A stretch of 35,047 nucleotides of DNA from Tropicimonas marinistellae (GCF_001509585.1 NZ_LNCI01000023.1:1-35047); one strand, 5' to 3'; positions 7,121 through 16,064 are shown, counted from the stretch's first letter. Made by a program: numbers and translations. The notes: generated from the sequence alone by a model not told the origin.

Positions 7121-8560
7121 TCATTGTTGCGGTGGTTGATATGGGTCGGGCTGTCCCGGCGGGATTGCGGGATACTCCTTGAAGGTCGCAAGGTGCGCGC
7201 CGAGCAGCGGCAAGGCCTGCTCAGCGGCCCAAGTGTAAACCAGCAGAACATCCTTCCGTTCCCCTGGGTCGTTGATCAGGTCATAGACGCGTGGCGTTGA
7301 GTACGACTTCGTGTCGGCGTAGACGGTCTCGTTTTCCTTGAACATGACCTTCCAGTCGGTCCATTTCACGCCGTAGATTTCCTCGCCCATGTAGACGATG
7401 ACGTGGTCGCGGTTGGAGTTTTCCTGCTGGCCCAAAATGAAGGCTGACTGATCCACGCCGTCAAAGGCCCGGTCGTCTGGCACGTTACCACCGACGATGG
7501 CAGCGAGCGTCGGGTAGAGGTCCATCTGGTGCACTATCTCGTTGCTGACCGAACCTGCCGGGATTTTTCCCGGCCAACGGATTGCAAATGGAACGCGGAG
7601 GCTGCCTTCGAACGGCGTGAACAATGTCCCCCGCCACGGGCCCGGCGTGCCCTGGGCATGGGGCATGGGGGCGATGTCATTGCTCCCCACGTTCACGGCT
7701 TCCGGCCCATTGTCGGCGGTGAAGATAACGATGGTGTTGTCAGTCAATCCAGCATCATCAATGGCGGCAGTCAGGTGTCCAATGTAGCTGTCGGTCTGGT
7801 GTAGAAGATCAGCCCAAATCCCCTTGCCGGTCGCGCCGTCGAAGTCGGGGTCGGGAATGACCGGCGTGTGGGTCGCCGTCAGGGCGAAGTAGACGAAGAA
7901 AGGTGCGTCCTCGCCGCTCTTGCGCTGGATGAAGTCGATGGCCTTGTCGGTCAGGTCGCCGTCGATCAGCGCCCGATACTCCATGTCGTATTCGCGGGCG
8001 ATCGTGGCGTCCTGCCCGGCGACACCTGTCATGACGTGGGGCGGTTCCAAGCCCAGAGCCTGCCACCGGCCCTGCGTGGTCCACATGGTCTGGTCCGTGC
8101 TTTCGACGCCGTAGAACTCGTCGAACCCTTGGTCCTTGGGATAGCGACCCTCCGACCAGCCAAGGTGCCACTTGCCATACATCGCCGTGCTGTAACCCGC
8201 GTCCTTGAGCATCTCCGCCATGGTGATTTCCCACTGCGTCATGCCGTAGACGCCGCCCGCTACCGGGATCGTGTGGTTGCCGGAACGGATGCCATAGCGA
8301 CCGGTCATCAGCGCCGCGCGGGAGGGTGTGCATTGAGCCTCGACGTTGAAGTTTGTCAGGCGCATTCCTTCTTCGGCAAGTGCGTCCATCGCTGGGGTCG
8401 CAGCGCCCCGGATTATTCCGCCGCCGTTGAACCCCGGCTCTCCCCAGCCGAAGTTGTCTAGATTGATCAACACGATGTTCGGCCGTTCCTGGCCAACAGC
8501 AACGCCTGCAGAGAAAACCATCACTCCGACAGCGATCATTTGCGACAAGCGCTTCATCAT
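7121..8560 (-). CDS. Secreted arylsulfatase (type I sulfatase)
   Basis: The product is 479 residues, with a signal peptide over about 1-23 (ending VAVG). The type I sulfatase signature C-T-P-S-R lies at 77-81, where Cys77 is the residue converted to formylglycine. The second family motif MYGKWHLGWSEGRYP is also present, as is the metal-site stretch FTADNGPE. In the first metal motif the usual Asp-Asp is Asp-Asn (INLDNFGWGE). It should hydrolyse a sulfate ester in the periplasm; the substrate is unknown. Start ATG 8560 is preceded by GAGGGAG; a longer reading to 8611 lacks such support. An AraC-type regulator lies upstream on the same strand and a DUF3604 gene beyond it. The maturase for Cys77 is not in the window. 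Confidence 0.92.
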   Translation of the reverse strand: MMKRLSQMIAVGVMVFSAGVAVGQERPNIVLINLDNFGWGEPGFNGGGIIRGAATPAMDALAEEGMRLTNFNVEAQCTPSRAALMTGRYGIRSGNHTIPVAGGVYGMTQWEITMAEMLKDAGYSTAMYGKWHLGWSEGRYPKDQGFDEFYGVESTDQTMWTTQGRWQALGLEPPHVMTGVAGQDATIAREYDMEYRALIDGDLTDKAIDFIQRKSGEDAPFFVYFALTATHTPVIPDPDFDGATGKGIWADLLHQTDSYIGHLTAAIDDAGLTDNTIVIFTADNGPEAVNVGSNDIAPMPHAQGTPGPWRGTLFTPFEGSLRVPFAIRWPGKIPAGSVSNEIVHQMDLYPTLAAIVGGNVPDDRAFDGVDQSAFILGQQENSNRDHVIVYMGEEIYGVKWTDWKVMFKENETVYADTKSYSTPRVYDLINDPGERKDVLLVYTWAAEQALPLLGAHLATFKEYPAIPPGQPDPYQPPQQ

Positions 8561-8715
8561 ATTCTCCCTCACCTTTGAAAGCGGGCCTAGTTCAGTGTCG
8601 AACGCTATCAATGGCGCGGTTAATCAGTGAACCATTTCGCGACAAATCCGGGGCAAGAAGGATTGCAACAGCCACATCGTAAAGGCGACGTGGAAGTTGC
8701 CTTCGCCTGACAATT

Positions 8716-9738
8716 TCACGAGCCGGTTGCGTGGCGCCTGCGAAAGCTTGTTGGCGAGACACCAAATCGCGACCTGAAGGCCCGGGCAAAGTGACTCGGC
8801 GTGGCATATTCGAGATGTTCGGCGAGGGCCGAAACAGGCATATTTTGATCGCTCAGAATCTCAACGGCGTGCTGCATCTTCACCTCTGCAAGCAGCTCTC
8901 TGTAGGAACAGCCTTCGAGGTCCAGTCGCCGTTGCAGCGTTCGAGGCCCCAATCTCAAGGTGCGTGCAATATATTCAAGGGAGCTGCGATTGAAGCCGAG
9001 GTTCTGATGCAGGAGTTGCGATACGAGTTCCGCGTGCCGGCGCGGTGGGCCGACGCCATACGCACGCTCGACATCCTGGCGGGTCAAGAATCGTGAAGCC
9101 CGACCACTCGGATTTGGCGCAGACAGATCGGACCGTGCCATTTCGATCTCCAAGCACCAGTGATCGAACAGGATGGGGCAGTTGAACGCCTCTTCGAGGC
9201 GCCATTTCTGCGGTGGTCTCGGAAAATCAAACTGCATGGATAGAGGCGACCAGCTTCGGCCGAGGTAGTGGTACAGGACACTCAACATCGCGCTGGCTGC
9301 CATGATTGCGACCTGCGGATACCCACCAACGCGCCGCTCAGAATACTCGTGCCGAAACCGGGCCGCGTTGCAACTTATATCTAGCATCAGCCGATCATCA
9401 CTCGAATGCAGGTGAATGATGCTAATTGAACGCTTGATTGCGTCGCCAAGCGTCGGCGCCTGCAGAACGTATTCTCCCCATATTCCATAATCGAGCACCG
9501 AGAGCCGCGACGCAAAGTTCAGCGTGAAAAAGGTGTCGCCGGAGCGTCGTGCCGCGCTTCCCATGAACCTGTTGATCGCCGCTGCCGGAACGTGCCCATC
9601 CCGTTGCTGGAGCAAACGCGGCGACAGGGCAGCATCCGCCATGCAGATGAGGAACGTCTTCTCGCCCAACTCGTCGAAAACGACGTTCGGCATGGGACCG
9701 AGCGCTTCCGTTACGATCGTCGGCGGGCATTCGGACAC
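8716..9738 (-). CDS. AraC-family transcriptional regulator
   Basis: The product is about 340 residues. The N-terminal 200 residues resemble the arabinose-binding-like sensor of OruR/ArgR-type AraC proteins (AARRSGDTFFTLNFASRLSV, GDAIKRSISIIHLHSSDDR). The C-terminal double helix-turn-helix contains RTLRLGPRTLQRRLDLEGCS, then LAEHLEYATPSHFARAFRSR and FGVSPTSFRRR, the classical AraC signature. I choose the GTG at 9738 as start because GGAGGG lies 7 nt upstream; the longer reading starts with TTG at 9753, inside that ribosome site. It is divergent from the DUF3604 gene at 9893 (154 bp apart) and precedes the arylsulfatase by 155 bp on the same strand, so it probably controls one or both. Confidence 0.9.
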   Translation of the reverse strand: MSECPPTIVTEALGPMPNVVFDELGEKTFLICMADAALSPRLLQQRDGHVPAAAINRFMGSAARRSGDTFFTLNFASRLSVLDYGIWGEYVLQAPTLGDAIKRSISIIHLHSSDDRLMLDISCNAARFRHEYSERRVGGYPQVAIMAASAMLSVLYHYLGRSWSPLSMQFDFPRPPQKWRLEEAFNCPILFDHWCLEIEMARSDLSAPNPSGRASRFLTRQDVERAYGVGPPRRHAELVSQLLHQNLGFNRSSLEYIARTLRLGPRTLQRRLDLEGCSYRELLAEVKMQHAVEILSDQNMPVSALAEHLEYATPSHFARAFRSRFGVSPTSFRRRHATGS

Positions 9739-9892
9739 GACGTTTCCCTCCAAGACAACGCGCGTTCACCGAAACTGACGCAAAATGGTTCATTGGACAA
9801 CCGCTCGCTCGGATAGGCTCGGCGAAGTCCTGTCTCCGAATCTCAATTCGGCTTCAGGGCAGACAGATTGCAGCAAGACTGAGGAGGGAAAG

Positions 9893-11818
9893 ATGATCGT
9901 ACGGCTCACTGTTGCAATGGCCTTACCATTGGTCTTGTCTTTGGATGCCTCGGCGCAAATCGTGGTCAGCGAGGAAGCAGCCGAAGGGACGTTTGCCGAG
10001 CGGCCGTTTTCGCCCTATGCCAACCGAAACTTCCCGGAACGCCCACTCTGGGGTGAGACGCATTTGCACACCGGCCTGTCGCTGGATGCCGGCGCATTCG
10101 GCAACATCCTTCGCCCCGACGACGCCTGGCGCTTTGCCAAAGGTGAGCAGATCGTGTCGTCGACCGGTCAGCCTGTACGTCTCAGCCGCCCTCTGGACTG
10201 GATGGTTCTGACCGATCACACGGACCTGATGGGGTTTGCCCCTGACCTTCAAGAGGGTGACCCGGGCATCCTGTCCGATCCGAAGGGTCGGGAGTGGTAC
10301 GAAGGCTACAGCCAAGGCGGAGAAGCTGCCGGAAAATCGGCCTTCGACCTGATCACCAACTTCTCCCAAATGACACTCCCCGAGGCCATTGTTGACTCCT
10401 ATAGCCCCGGGGCGGACGCCTTTTCCTATGTCTGGGAGGAGATCGTGCTGGCGGCCGAGGAACACAATGACCCGGGCAACTTCACGGCCTTCATCGGCTT
10501 CGAATGGACCTCCGTTCCCAAGGGTTTCAATCTTCATCGCAACGTTATGCTGCGCGACGGGCCGATGCGGGCGTTGCAGGTGGTTCCGCCGGTCACGCAA
10601 CCGCCGCTGGGCGATACGGACCCCAAGGCATTGTATGAATGGCTGGAATCCTATCAGGAGAAGACCGGAGGCCGTGCCGTTGCATTTGCTCACAACGGCA
10701 ACCTGTCGAACGGCTGGATGTTCCCGACCGAGGACACCTACCATGGCGGCAAGGTCGATCAGGAGTACGTGGAGCGGCGCGCCAAGTGGGAACCGCATTA
10801 CGAAGTTACCCAGATCAAGGGCGATGGCGAGGCCCATCCCTACCTCAGCCCAGACGACGCATTCGCCGATTACGAGAACTGGGACATCGGCAACCTCGAC
10901 CTGACGGAGTTGAAATCGCAGGAAATGCTGCAGGGAGAATACGCGCGTGAGGCTTTGAAACTGGGCCTTGCGCTTGAGGAAAAGTTCGGCACCAACCCCT
11001 ACAAGTTCGGCCTTGGTGGCGCGACCGACAGCCACACCGCACTCGCCACGGCAGAAGAGGAAAACTTCTTCAGCAAGTCGGTGAGCGTCGAGCCCTCGCC
11101 CACCCGTATCGAACACCCATTCATTGCAAGCGATCTTGGGCGGATCGATGGCCATATGCTGGTGGCGTCGGGCTACACGGCGGTCTGGGCTCAGGAGAAC
11201 ACCCGCAGCGCCATCTTCGATGCCTTCAAGCGGCGCGAGACCTATGCCACCACCGGCCCTCGGATCGGCTTGCGCCTCTTCGGAGGGTGGGATTTCACGG
11301 AGGACGACTTGCGCACCCGCTCGATCGCCGAGGCGGGGTATTCCCGCGGCGTGCCGATGGGGGGCGACCTGCGTCCACGCGAAGGCGACGGTGCGCCGAC
11401 ATTCCTGATCGCGGCGCTGCGCGATCCGATTGGCGCCAACCTTGATCGCGTGCAGATCGTTAAGGGCTGGCTGGATGCCGGAGGCGAGTTACAGGAAAAG
11501 GTCTACGACGTGGCCTGGTCTGGCGACCGCGAACTGGGTGCGGACGGGAAACTGCCAGAGGTAGGCAACACCGTCGATCTGGAAACCGCAAGTTGGAGCA
11601 ACACGATCGGAACGTCGGAAATCGCGACAGTTTGGAGTGATCCCGAATTCGATCCGGCCGAACGGGCCTTCTACTACGTGCGCGTTCTTGAAATCCCGAC
11701 CCCGCGGTGGGTGGTCTACGACAAGGTCCGTTTCGGGATCGAGCTCCCCGAAGAAGCGCAACTGATCCACCAGGAACGCGCGTATTCCTCGCCCATCTGG
11801 TACACACCAGAAGGGTGA
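9893..11818 (+). CDS. Secreted DUF3604 protein, paralogue 1 (predicted PHP-like metallohydrolase)
   Basis: The product is 641 residues with a signal peptide (1-21, ending ASA). Likely metal ligands appear in order: HLH at 57-59 ([10 protein letters not shown]), TDH at 107-109, [26 protein letters not shown] and TDSHTAL. The C-terminal third has the family blocks [14 protein letters not shown] and [15 protein letters not shown]3604 has no assigned reaction. The HxH, GxE, H and DxH pattern suggests a PHP-type hydrolytic site, which is inference. The start at 9893 follows AGGAGGG. It is divergent from the AraC gene and ends in front of a strong hairpin. It shares [11 protein letters not shown] and STGQPV with paralogue 3 (TGQPV there), placing the two in one subtype. 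Confidence 0.88.
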   Translation: MIVRLTVAMALPLVLSLDASAQIVVSEEAAEGTFAERPFSPYANRNFPERPLWGETHLHTGLSLDAGAFGNILRPDDAWRFAKGEQIVSSTGQPVRLSRPLDWMVLTDHTDLMGFAPDLQEGDPGILSDPKGREWYEGYSQGGEAAGKSAFDLITNFSQMTLPEAIVDSYSPGADAFSYVWEEIVLAAEEHNDPGNFTAFIGFEWTSVPKGFNLHRNVMLRDGPMRALQVVPPVTQPPLGDTDPKALYEWLESYQEKTGGRAVAFAHNGNLSNGWMFPTEDTYHGGKVDQEYVERRAKWEPHYEVTQIKGDGEAHPYLSPDDAFADYENWDIGNLDLTELKSQEMLQGEYAREALKLGLALEEKFGTNPYKFGLGGATDSHTALATAEEENFFSKSVSVEPSPTRIEHPFIASDLGRIDGHMLVASGYTAVWAQENTRSAIFDAFKRRETYATTGPRIGLRLFGGWDFTEDDLRTRSIAEAGYSRGVPMGGDLRPREGDGAPTFLIAALRDPIGANLDRVQIVKGWLDAGGELQEKVYDVAWSGDRELGADGKLPEVGNTVDLETASWSNTIGTSEIATVWSDPEFDPAERAFYYVRVLEIPTPRWVVYDKVRFGIELPEEAQLIHQERAYSSPIWYTPEG

Positions 11819-11830
11819 AATGAGACCTCG

Positions 11831-11861
11831 TTGCGCGGCTTGGACGATCTTGGCCGCGCAA
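11831..11861 (+). terminator. Terminator hairpin after DUF3604 paralogue 1
   Basis: Perfect 9-bp arms ttgcgcggc and gccgcgcaa flank a 13-nt loop, starting 12 nt past the DUF3604 stop codon. There is no T tract after it. The position directly behind the gene makes a transcript end the most economical reading. Confidence 0.55.
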
Positions 11862-12202
11862 ACGCTTCATACTTGCGCCGCCGCCGGATGTCGGTGCCAT
11901 ACGTGTAGTTGCAAGTGCGCGAATAGCGGGCGGCTTTTCTGCCGTACCAAGGACTGCCCGAAGGCTATTGGCAGATCTTCCAAGGTTTTTGGCACAGCAT
12001 CGAAGGAATCCGTCCCCTGGATCACCCACGTACGTTTCACGAAGGTCGGCAAGCCTGAGCTGCCGAATGCCTTCGTAAAACTGACATGGTTTTGAGGAAG
12101 ACCTTAGGATGCTCCAAAAATGCTTCGAGAACCCCGCGTTGCAATGGTTCGACCCCGACGGAACGCGGGCCTGCCGGGTTGGCGCTAAGGACTGGAATGG
12201 GT
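11862..12202. other. Degraded DNA ahead of the istB remnant
   Basis: No gene is supported. Several readings are open for 60-90 codons on the plus strand, one Cys-rich, but they have no recognisable domain, no ribosome site and different frames look equally coding. It lies between the hairpin of the DUF3604 gene and the IS21-type fragment, so it may be the edge of an older insertion. Confidence 0.4.
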
Positions 12203-12463
12203 TTGCCCTTCACTCAGACCGGTGGCCAACTCCTGTTCCACCTGATCAGAAAACTCTACGAACGCACCTCGATCATCGTCACTACCATTCTCGCTTTCGG
12301 AGAATGGCCCAGCGTCTTCGGTGACGCCAAAATGACCACCCCCCTGCTCGACCGGCTCACCCCTCATTGTGAGATCGTCGAAACCGGAAACGAAAGCTGG
12401 CGCTTCAAAAAACGGGGCGTAGCGCCAAGCAACAACCACGCAGGCCCGCCGCAGCCGCGTTAA
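12203..12463 (+). pseudogene. istB: istB fragment (IS21-family ATP-binding helper), 5'-truncated
   Basis: Only the C-terminal part of IstB remains. The reading [20 protein letters not shown], then [20 protein letters not shown], then [20 protein letters not shown] followed by FKKR is a clear match to the conserved end of IS21-family IstB, the AAA-type protein that assists the IstA transposase. The Walker A region and the whole istA gene are missing. The reading frame upstream of 12203 is unrelated to IstB, so the break lies there. The element cannot move by itself. Confidence 0.85.
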
Positions 12464-12552
12464 ATGAGGACTACGCAGCGCCGGGCCTGCTCTGCCACAG
12501 TGGGGTCAATACTACACGCCGAAAAGGGGTCAGCAATCGATGCCGATTGACA
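12464..12552 (+). mobile_element. Right end of the IS21-type element
   Basis: Behind the istB fragment are two similar blocks, tggggtcaata at about 12500 and ggggtcagcaatcgatgccg at about 12526, followed by attgaca ending at 12552. IS21 elements carry repeated terminal sequences of this kind and end in CA. The left end is missing, so only the right end of the insertion sequence survives. The exact boundary at 12552 is inferred from the CA dinucleotide. Confidence 0.55.
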
Positions 12553-12792
12553 TCGAGTCGTTCTGACTGGTTCCAATCGGTCATAAAACCGAGCATCCTA
12601 CAAACGTTTGAGCGATGGCATCGCGGTCCGGACGGGCCGGCATCAGTACTTCGGCCGATGTTGAGCGACGATTCTCACGGTTCCGAATAGTGGACTCTTC
12701 AAACGCTGATGTGGCGTTGATGCAAAAACGCGAAATAAAAAACTTGATCGGCCGAAGAAGACTTCAAGGCTTTGATATTGATCTGGAATTTT

Positions 12793-12838
12793 TATTGCGG
12801 GGATGAGATTTGAACCTAGGATCTTCAGGCTATGAGCC
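12793..12838 (-). pseudogene. 3' half of an initiator tRNA-Met-like gene (possible attachment-site remnant)
   Basis: On the minus strand, GGCTCATAGCCTGAAG reads as an anticodon arm with a CAT anticodon. GGTTCAAAT follows as the T-loop core, and then ATCCCCGCAAT as the 3' acceptor strand. This order and spacing match the 3' half of bacterial initiator tRNA-Met (GGGCTCATAACCCGAAG... CCCCGCAACC). The D arm and 5' acceptor strand are absent; the sequence upstream does not pair with GCGGGG. The T stem is also imperfect (CTAGG against CTCAT). It therefore cannot make a functional tRNA. Such 3' tRNA fragments are commonly left where integrative elements recombined into a tRNA gene. Confidence 0.65.
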
Positions 12839-13186
12839 AACCGAAGGTTCGGAAGCGCGCCATTCCGGGTTGGCAAGCGTCCTGCCCATGGTCACGTTCC
12901 CTCTGGCGCATCGCACACAAAACTTCGCGCTCCGAGGCGGCGCCGAACCCCGTTGCTCGCCAAACCTGACATTAGGTGTTCCCATCGTGAAAGCCTGCTC
13001 CGGGCCCTTCTTGACGCTTTCGTCGCACGCTGCATTGCTCGAGTTCGCCGCCGCAGAAGCGCGCAATGAGGGCGGGGAACGGACTTGCCTCAGTGCCTCC
13101 ATGCAATCGAGGCGAACCCGCAAAATGCAGACAATCGCGGATGGTAAAGTTGTACGCACAACCGTTTGGTCTGCGTCGCCGCCGAA
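12839..13186. other. Intergenic DNA, coding status unclear
   Basis: Both strands are open for about 100 codons. One reading runs from 12888 on the plus strand (MVTFPLAHRTQNFALRGG). The other runs from about 13159 on the minus strand (MRTTLPSAIVCILRVRLDCM). Neither has a ribosome site, signal peptide or known domain. The stretch directly abuts the tRNA fragment, so it may be the flank of an integrated element. I make no gene call. Confidence 0.4.
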
Positions 13187-13687
13187 TCAGTGGGTGCAAA
13201 CAGTCGCGACGAGGATCAAGGCTGGGTCGATCCCAAAGGCGCTTTGAAGGTCTTGGCCGAAGAGTTCCAGCCAATCTGCCTGTGCACGATAGGCCAGCCT
13301 TTCGCGTTCTGCTGGGCAGGCAAAAATAGTGCCGGATTCCGCCTGAAAATGGTGAACCATCTCGTGAACAAGGATGGATATTTCGGCAACGGAACCGCCC
13401 GTCCAGCTTTTTGAGACCAGGATAGCTTCCTTCTCCGCGTCATAGAGGGCCACGACTTCGTCCGGATCGGAGTCGATGCCTTCTCCATATCGACGCGCGA
13501 GCAGTTCCGCCGATGGCATTGCGACAATGTCCGGCTGGGATGAAGGGCTTCCCAATTGATACTCCGAATGCAGCCAAAGGCTGATGAAATCGAGTATCGT
13601 CGGCGCTGCGCGCTGTTCTGCCGAGGCATGGGTGCACAATGCTGCAACAAGCGCGATGGCGGCACCGGTAGTTCGGACAATGTTCAT
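13187..13687 (-). CDS. Exported protein with an HExxH zinc-site motif, family uncertain
   Basis: The product is 166 residues with a signal peptide (about 1-23, ending HASA). The central motif HEMVHHFQ (HExxH) lies at about residues 108-115, in a helix-like context ISILVHEMVHHFQAESG. It is followed by CPAERERLAYRAQADWLE, where a Glu may be the third metal ligand. This resembles small periplasmic zincin-like proteins of the type annotated DUF6647, but I am not certain of the family. Substrate and proteolytic activity are unproven. Start ATG 13687 has GGAGTG upstream. It is divergent from the CadC-like regulator (125 bp between starts), which may control it. Confidence 0.75.
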   Translation of the reverse strand: MNIVRTTGAAIALVAALCTHASAEQRAAPTILDFISLWLHSEYQLGSPSSQPDIVAMPSAELLARRYGEGIDSDPDEVVALYDAEKEAILVSKSWTGGSVAEISILVHEMVHHFQAESGTIFACPAERERLAYRAQADWLELFGQDLQSAFGIDPALILVATVCTH

Positions 13688-13812
13688 GGCATTTCACTCC
13701 GGCTGAGGCGATCTGACCAAGGTCCGCCGCGGCTCGCGGGAAGTCTTGAGAAAGACGTGAAAGAGTCCGGAAATTTTGATAAGTTTGCCGGGAAATTTGA
13801 AACTCTGGGGTC

Positions 13813-15042
13813 ATGCGCGCGTCGAACACTAGGATTGGGCCCTACACTCTGAACCGCCGTCTCGGTCGCCTTGAGAATGGAGCGACCGAAGTGGCACATC
13901 TGCGTCCGAAATCGTACCGTGTCCTGGAGGTGCTGTCGGAACGCCGGGGCGAACTGGTCCCCAAGGACGACCTGATCGCCGCGGTCTGGCAGAATGTCGT
14001 GGTGACAGATGAGTCGCTTTCCCAATGCATCAGCGACATTCGCCGGGCACTCGGAAAAGATGCCGCGTATCTCCTCCGCACCGTGCCCCGTCGGGGATAC
14101 GTTCTGGACGCAGAACAATTGGGCATCATGGCTGCTCTCCAGCGCAAGCCCGCCATCTTGGCTGGTGCGTCTCTTGCCGGCGTGTGTTTGGCCGGTATCG
14201 GCGTCACGTTCTTTCCCTTCGGAACTAAATCTCCCGACCCACCGATCCCTTCGCATATCCCATCCAACGCACCCGAAAGAGCCGCCACTGCGTCTCATTG
14301 GCCGGACTGGCGCGACAGGGCGCCCAATGACGACTTGCGCGCACGCTTGGAAGCAGCGATCGCGAATGATCCGACCAACGCCGTGGCCTGGGCCAAGCTG
14401 GGACAGACCTACTGGTTGGAGGTCAAGTACAGTGCCTGGGGCGGCGGCCGACGGGAACTCGACAAGGCGCTCGATGCGCTGGAACGCGCGCTTGCGCTCG
14501 AAGGCGGCTCCGAAGCCTACCGTACCCTTGCCGATATTCGCCTCGACGCACCATACCCGGACGCACGCTCACGGGTGGATGCCTTGGCAATGGCGCAGGC
14601 GGCGGCGAACCTTTCGCCCAGTGACCCGGATGCAATGATAATCCTGGCGGCTGCTCTAACCGCCAATGACCGGGCCGAGGACGCGGTACCAATCCTCGAA
14701 CGTGCATTGGCTGAAGTTCCCACGCCTCCCGATCGGTACCGAGAGGTCGCCGGCATGACCTATCTGCTGGCGGGCGCCCCCTCCAAAGCCGTAGAGGAAT
14801 TTGGCCGCCTTCACGGGGCTGGGACCTTCGGCGGAACCCGGCACTACGCTGGATGGTTTCTGGCGGCGAGCCTTGCGCACGCCGACAGGGTCGAACGCGC
14901 AAGGATCGTTTTGGAAGAGGCATTGGAAACACGTCCCGAGAAGACGCTCGATGCCGTTGCGCTGTCGCTCGGTCACCTTGATGGCCAAGAGTTGCTGGAA
15001 GTTGTGCTGGAGGGATTGCGATTGGCAGGTGTCCAAGATTAG
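13813..15042 (+). CDS. CadC-like membrane regulator: winged helix, one membrane helix, periplasmic TPR region
   Basis: The product is 409 residues. Residues about 10-100 form an OmpR/PhoB-type winged-helix DNA-binding domain (LRPKSYRVLEVLSERRGELV, then KDDLIAAVWQ, VTDESLSQCISDIRRALG and LRTVPRRGYVL). A membrane helix follows at about 113-134. The rest is a helical region with TPR-like units (AVAWAKLGQTYWLEV, ALDALERALALEGGSEAYRT, AVPILERALAEVP). Proteins of this plan sense a periplasmic or envelope signal and bind DNA directly without a phosphorelay. The start ATG 13813 has only a weak ribosome site. It is divergent from the HExxH protein, and its stop overlaps the DctP-like gene stop tail to tail by 4 bp. 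Confidence 0.88.
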   Translation: MRASNTRIGPYTLNRRLGRLENGATEVAHLRPKSYRVLEVLSERRGELVPKDDLIAAVWQNVVVTDESLSQCISDIRRALGKDAAYLLRTVPRRGYVLDAEQLGIMAALQRKPAILAGASLAGVCLAGIGVTFFPFGTKSPDPPIPSHIPSNAPERAATASHWPDWRDRAPNDDLRARLEAAIANDPTNAVAWAKLGQTYWLEVKYSAWGGGRRELDKALDALERALALEGGSEAYRTLADIRLDAPYPDARSRVDALAMAQAAANLSPSDPDAMIILAAALTANDRAEDAVPILERALAEVPTPPDRYREVAGMTYLLAGAPSKAVEEFGRLHGAGTFGGTRHYAGWFLAASLAHADRVERARIVLEEALETRPEKTLDAVALSLGHLDGQELLEVVLEGLRLAGVQD

Positions 15043-16064
15043 TCCTGGTCGAAATCCACATTGGCGGGTCGGTAGGATTCAAGAAAACTCAGGTAATTTT
15101 GCCAAACTCGGCCGAGCTCCGGGCTGTCTTCTATCCCTGCCTCGATCACCTCCATCCAGGCCAGGTTCAATGCTTCAAGAACGTCGTCGGGCCATTGACG
15201 GATTTCGACACCCTCTGCACGAAAGCCCTCGATCGTCGCGTCCTGGCGTGGTGTCGCGACGTCGAGACTCCATCGCGAAACTGCATCGCACGACTGGGCG
15301 ATTGCGTCGCGAAAGCTTTCCGGCAATTCCAGCCACGACGTTTCGAGAACCAGAAGTTCCAGTGAAGTGGCCGGTTGCTGCCATCCCGGCAACAACAGGT
15401 ACGGTGCCATCTCGTCGAGACCCAATTCGGCATCAATAGAGGGCATTGCGAATTCTGCGGCGTCGATGATACCGGCTTCGTACGCTGAACGAATGTCAGT
15501 TCCCGGCAATTCGTATGTCGTGGTGCCCAAGACCGCCAAGGTGCGCGCGCCATATCCGAAGGCGCGCATGGAGAGTTCGCCCAAATCTTCCGCGCGCTCG
15601 ACAGGTGCCCGGAACCAACCCCCACCTTCCGCCGGCAGCGCGCCACAATAGACACTTCGGAGACCGTGGCGGCGATACAGATCATTGAGCGCCTTCGAAC
15701 CGCCACCTTCCTTCATCCACGCTGTGAATGTTCCTGGATCAGGTCCAAACGGGAAGCCGCCGAAAATCGTCAAGGTCGGATCTTCGCGGTGGTGGTGCCC
15801 TGGCGACCCCCACACAGCATCGACAAGGCCTGACCGCAGTGCTTCGAAGGCGTCCATGTCCAGAACAAGTTGATCGTGGACCTGGATCGTGAAGGCGCCA
15901 TCCGTCAATCGGCCAACCTCTTCAGCGAGGATCCGGCCGGACTCTCCGAAGAGCTCTGGCGCAAGCAGGCTGTTAACCCGCCAATGCACATTCTCCGCAG
16001 CTGGAGCGATTGGAAATTGGGCCGGGATCGCAACGGCAAGAAACACAATCGAGTTTCTAAGCAT
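15039..16064 (-). CDS. DctP-type TRAP transporter substrate-binding protein, orphan
   Basis: The product is 341 residues with a signal peptide (about 1-22, ending APAAE). It follows the DctP pattern: an N-terminal lobe (VHWRVNSLLAPELFGESGRI), the ALRSGLVDAVWGSPGHH region, the conserved RAFGYGARTLAVLGTTTYEL block and an AYEAGIIDAAEFAMPSID segment near the ligand arginine. Such proteins capture carboxylates, keto acids or related anions in the periplasm for TRAP transporters. No DctQ or DctM gene is in the window, so its membrane partner must lie elsewhere, or it may act as a sensor component. I chose ATG 16064 because the signal peptide begins there; a reading to 16139 adds 25 unlikely residues. 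It ends tail to tail with the CadC-like gene. Confidence 0.88.
   Translation of the reverse strand: MLRNSIVFLAVAIPAQFPIAPAAENVHWRVNSLLAPELFGESGRILAEEVGRLTDGAFTIQVHDQLVLDMDAFEALRSGLVDAVWGSPGHHHREDPTLTIFGGFPFGPDPGTFTAWMKEGGGSKALNDLYRRHGLRSVYCGALPAEGGGWFRAPVERAEDLGELSMRAFGYGARTLAVLGTTTYELPGTDIRSAYEAGIIDAAEFAMPSIDAELGLDEMAPYLLLPGWQQPATSLELLVLETSWLELPESFRDAIAQSCDAVSRWSLDVATPRQDATIEGFRAEGVEIRQWPDDVLEALNLAWMEVIEAGIEDSPELGRVWQNYLSFLESYRPANVDFDQD

Noticed and set aside
9923-11155. 410-codon minus-strand reading across DUF3604 paralogue 1
   Set aside because: It is antisense to a gene with clear motifs and has no recognisable domain of its own.
12888-13159. Opposed open readings of about 90-110 codons beside the tRNA fragment
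   Set aside because: Both strands look equally open, neither has a ribosome site, and I recognise no family, so I list only the DNA stretch.
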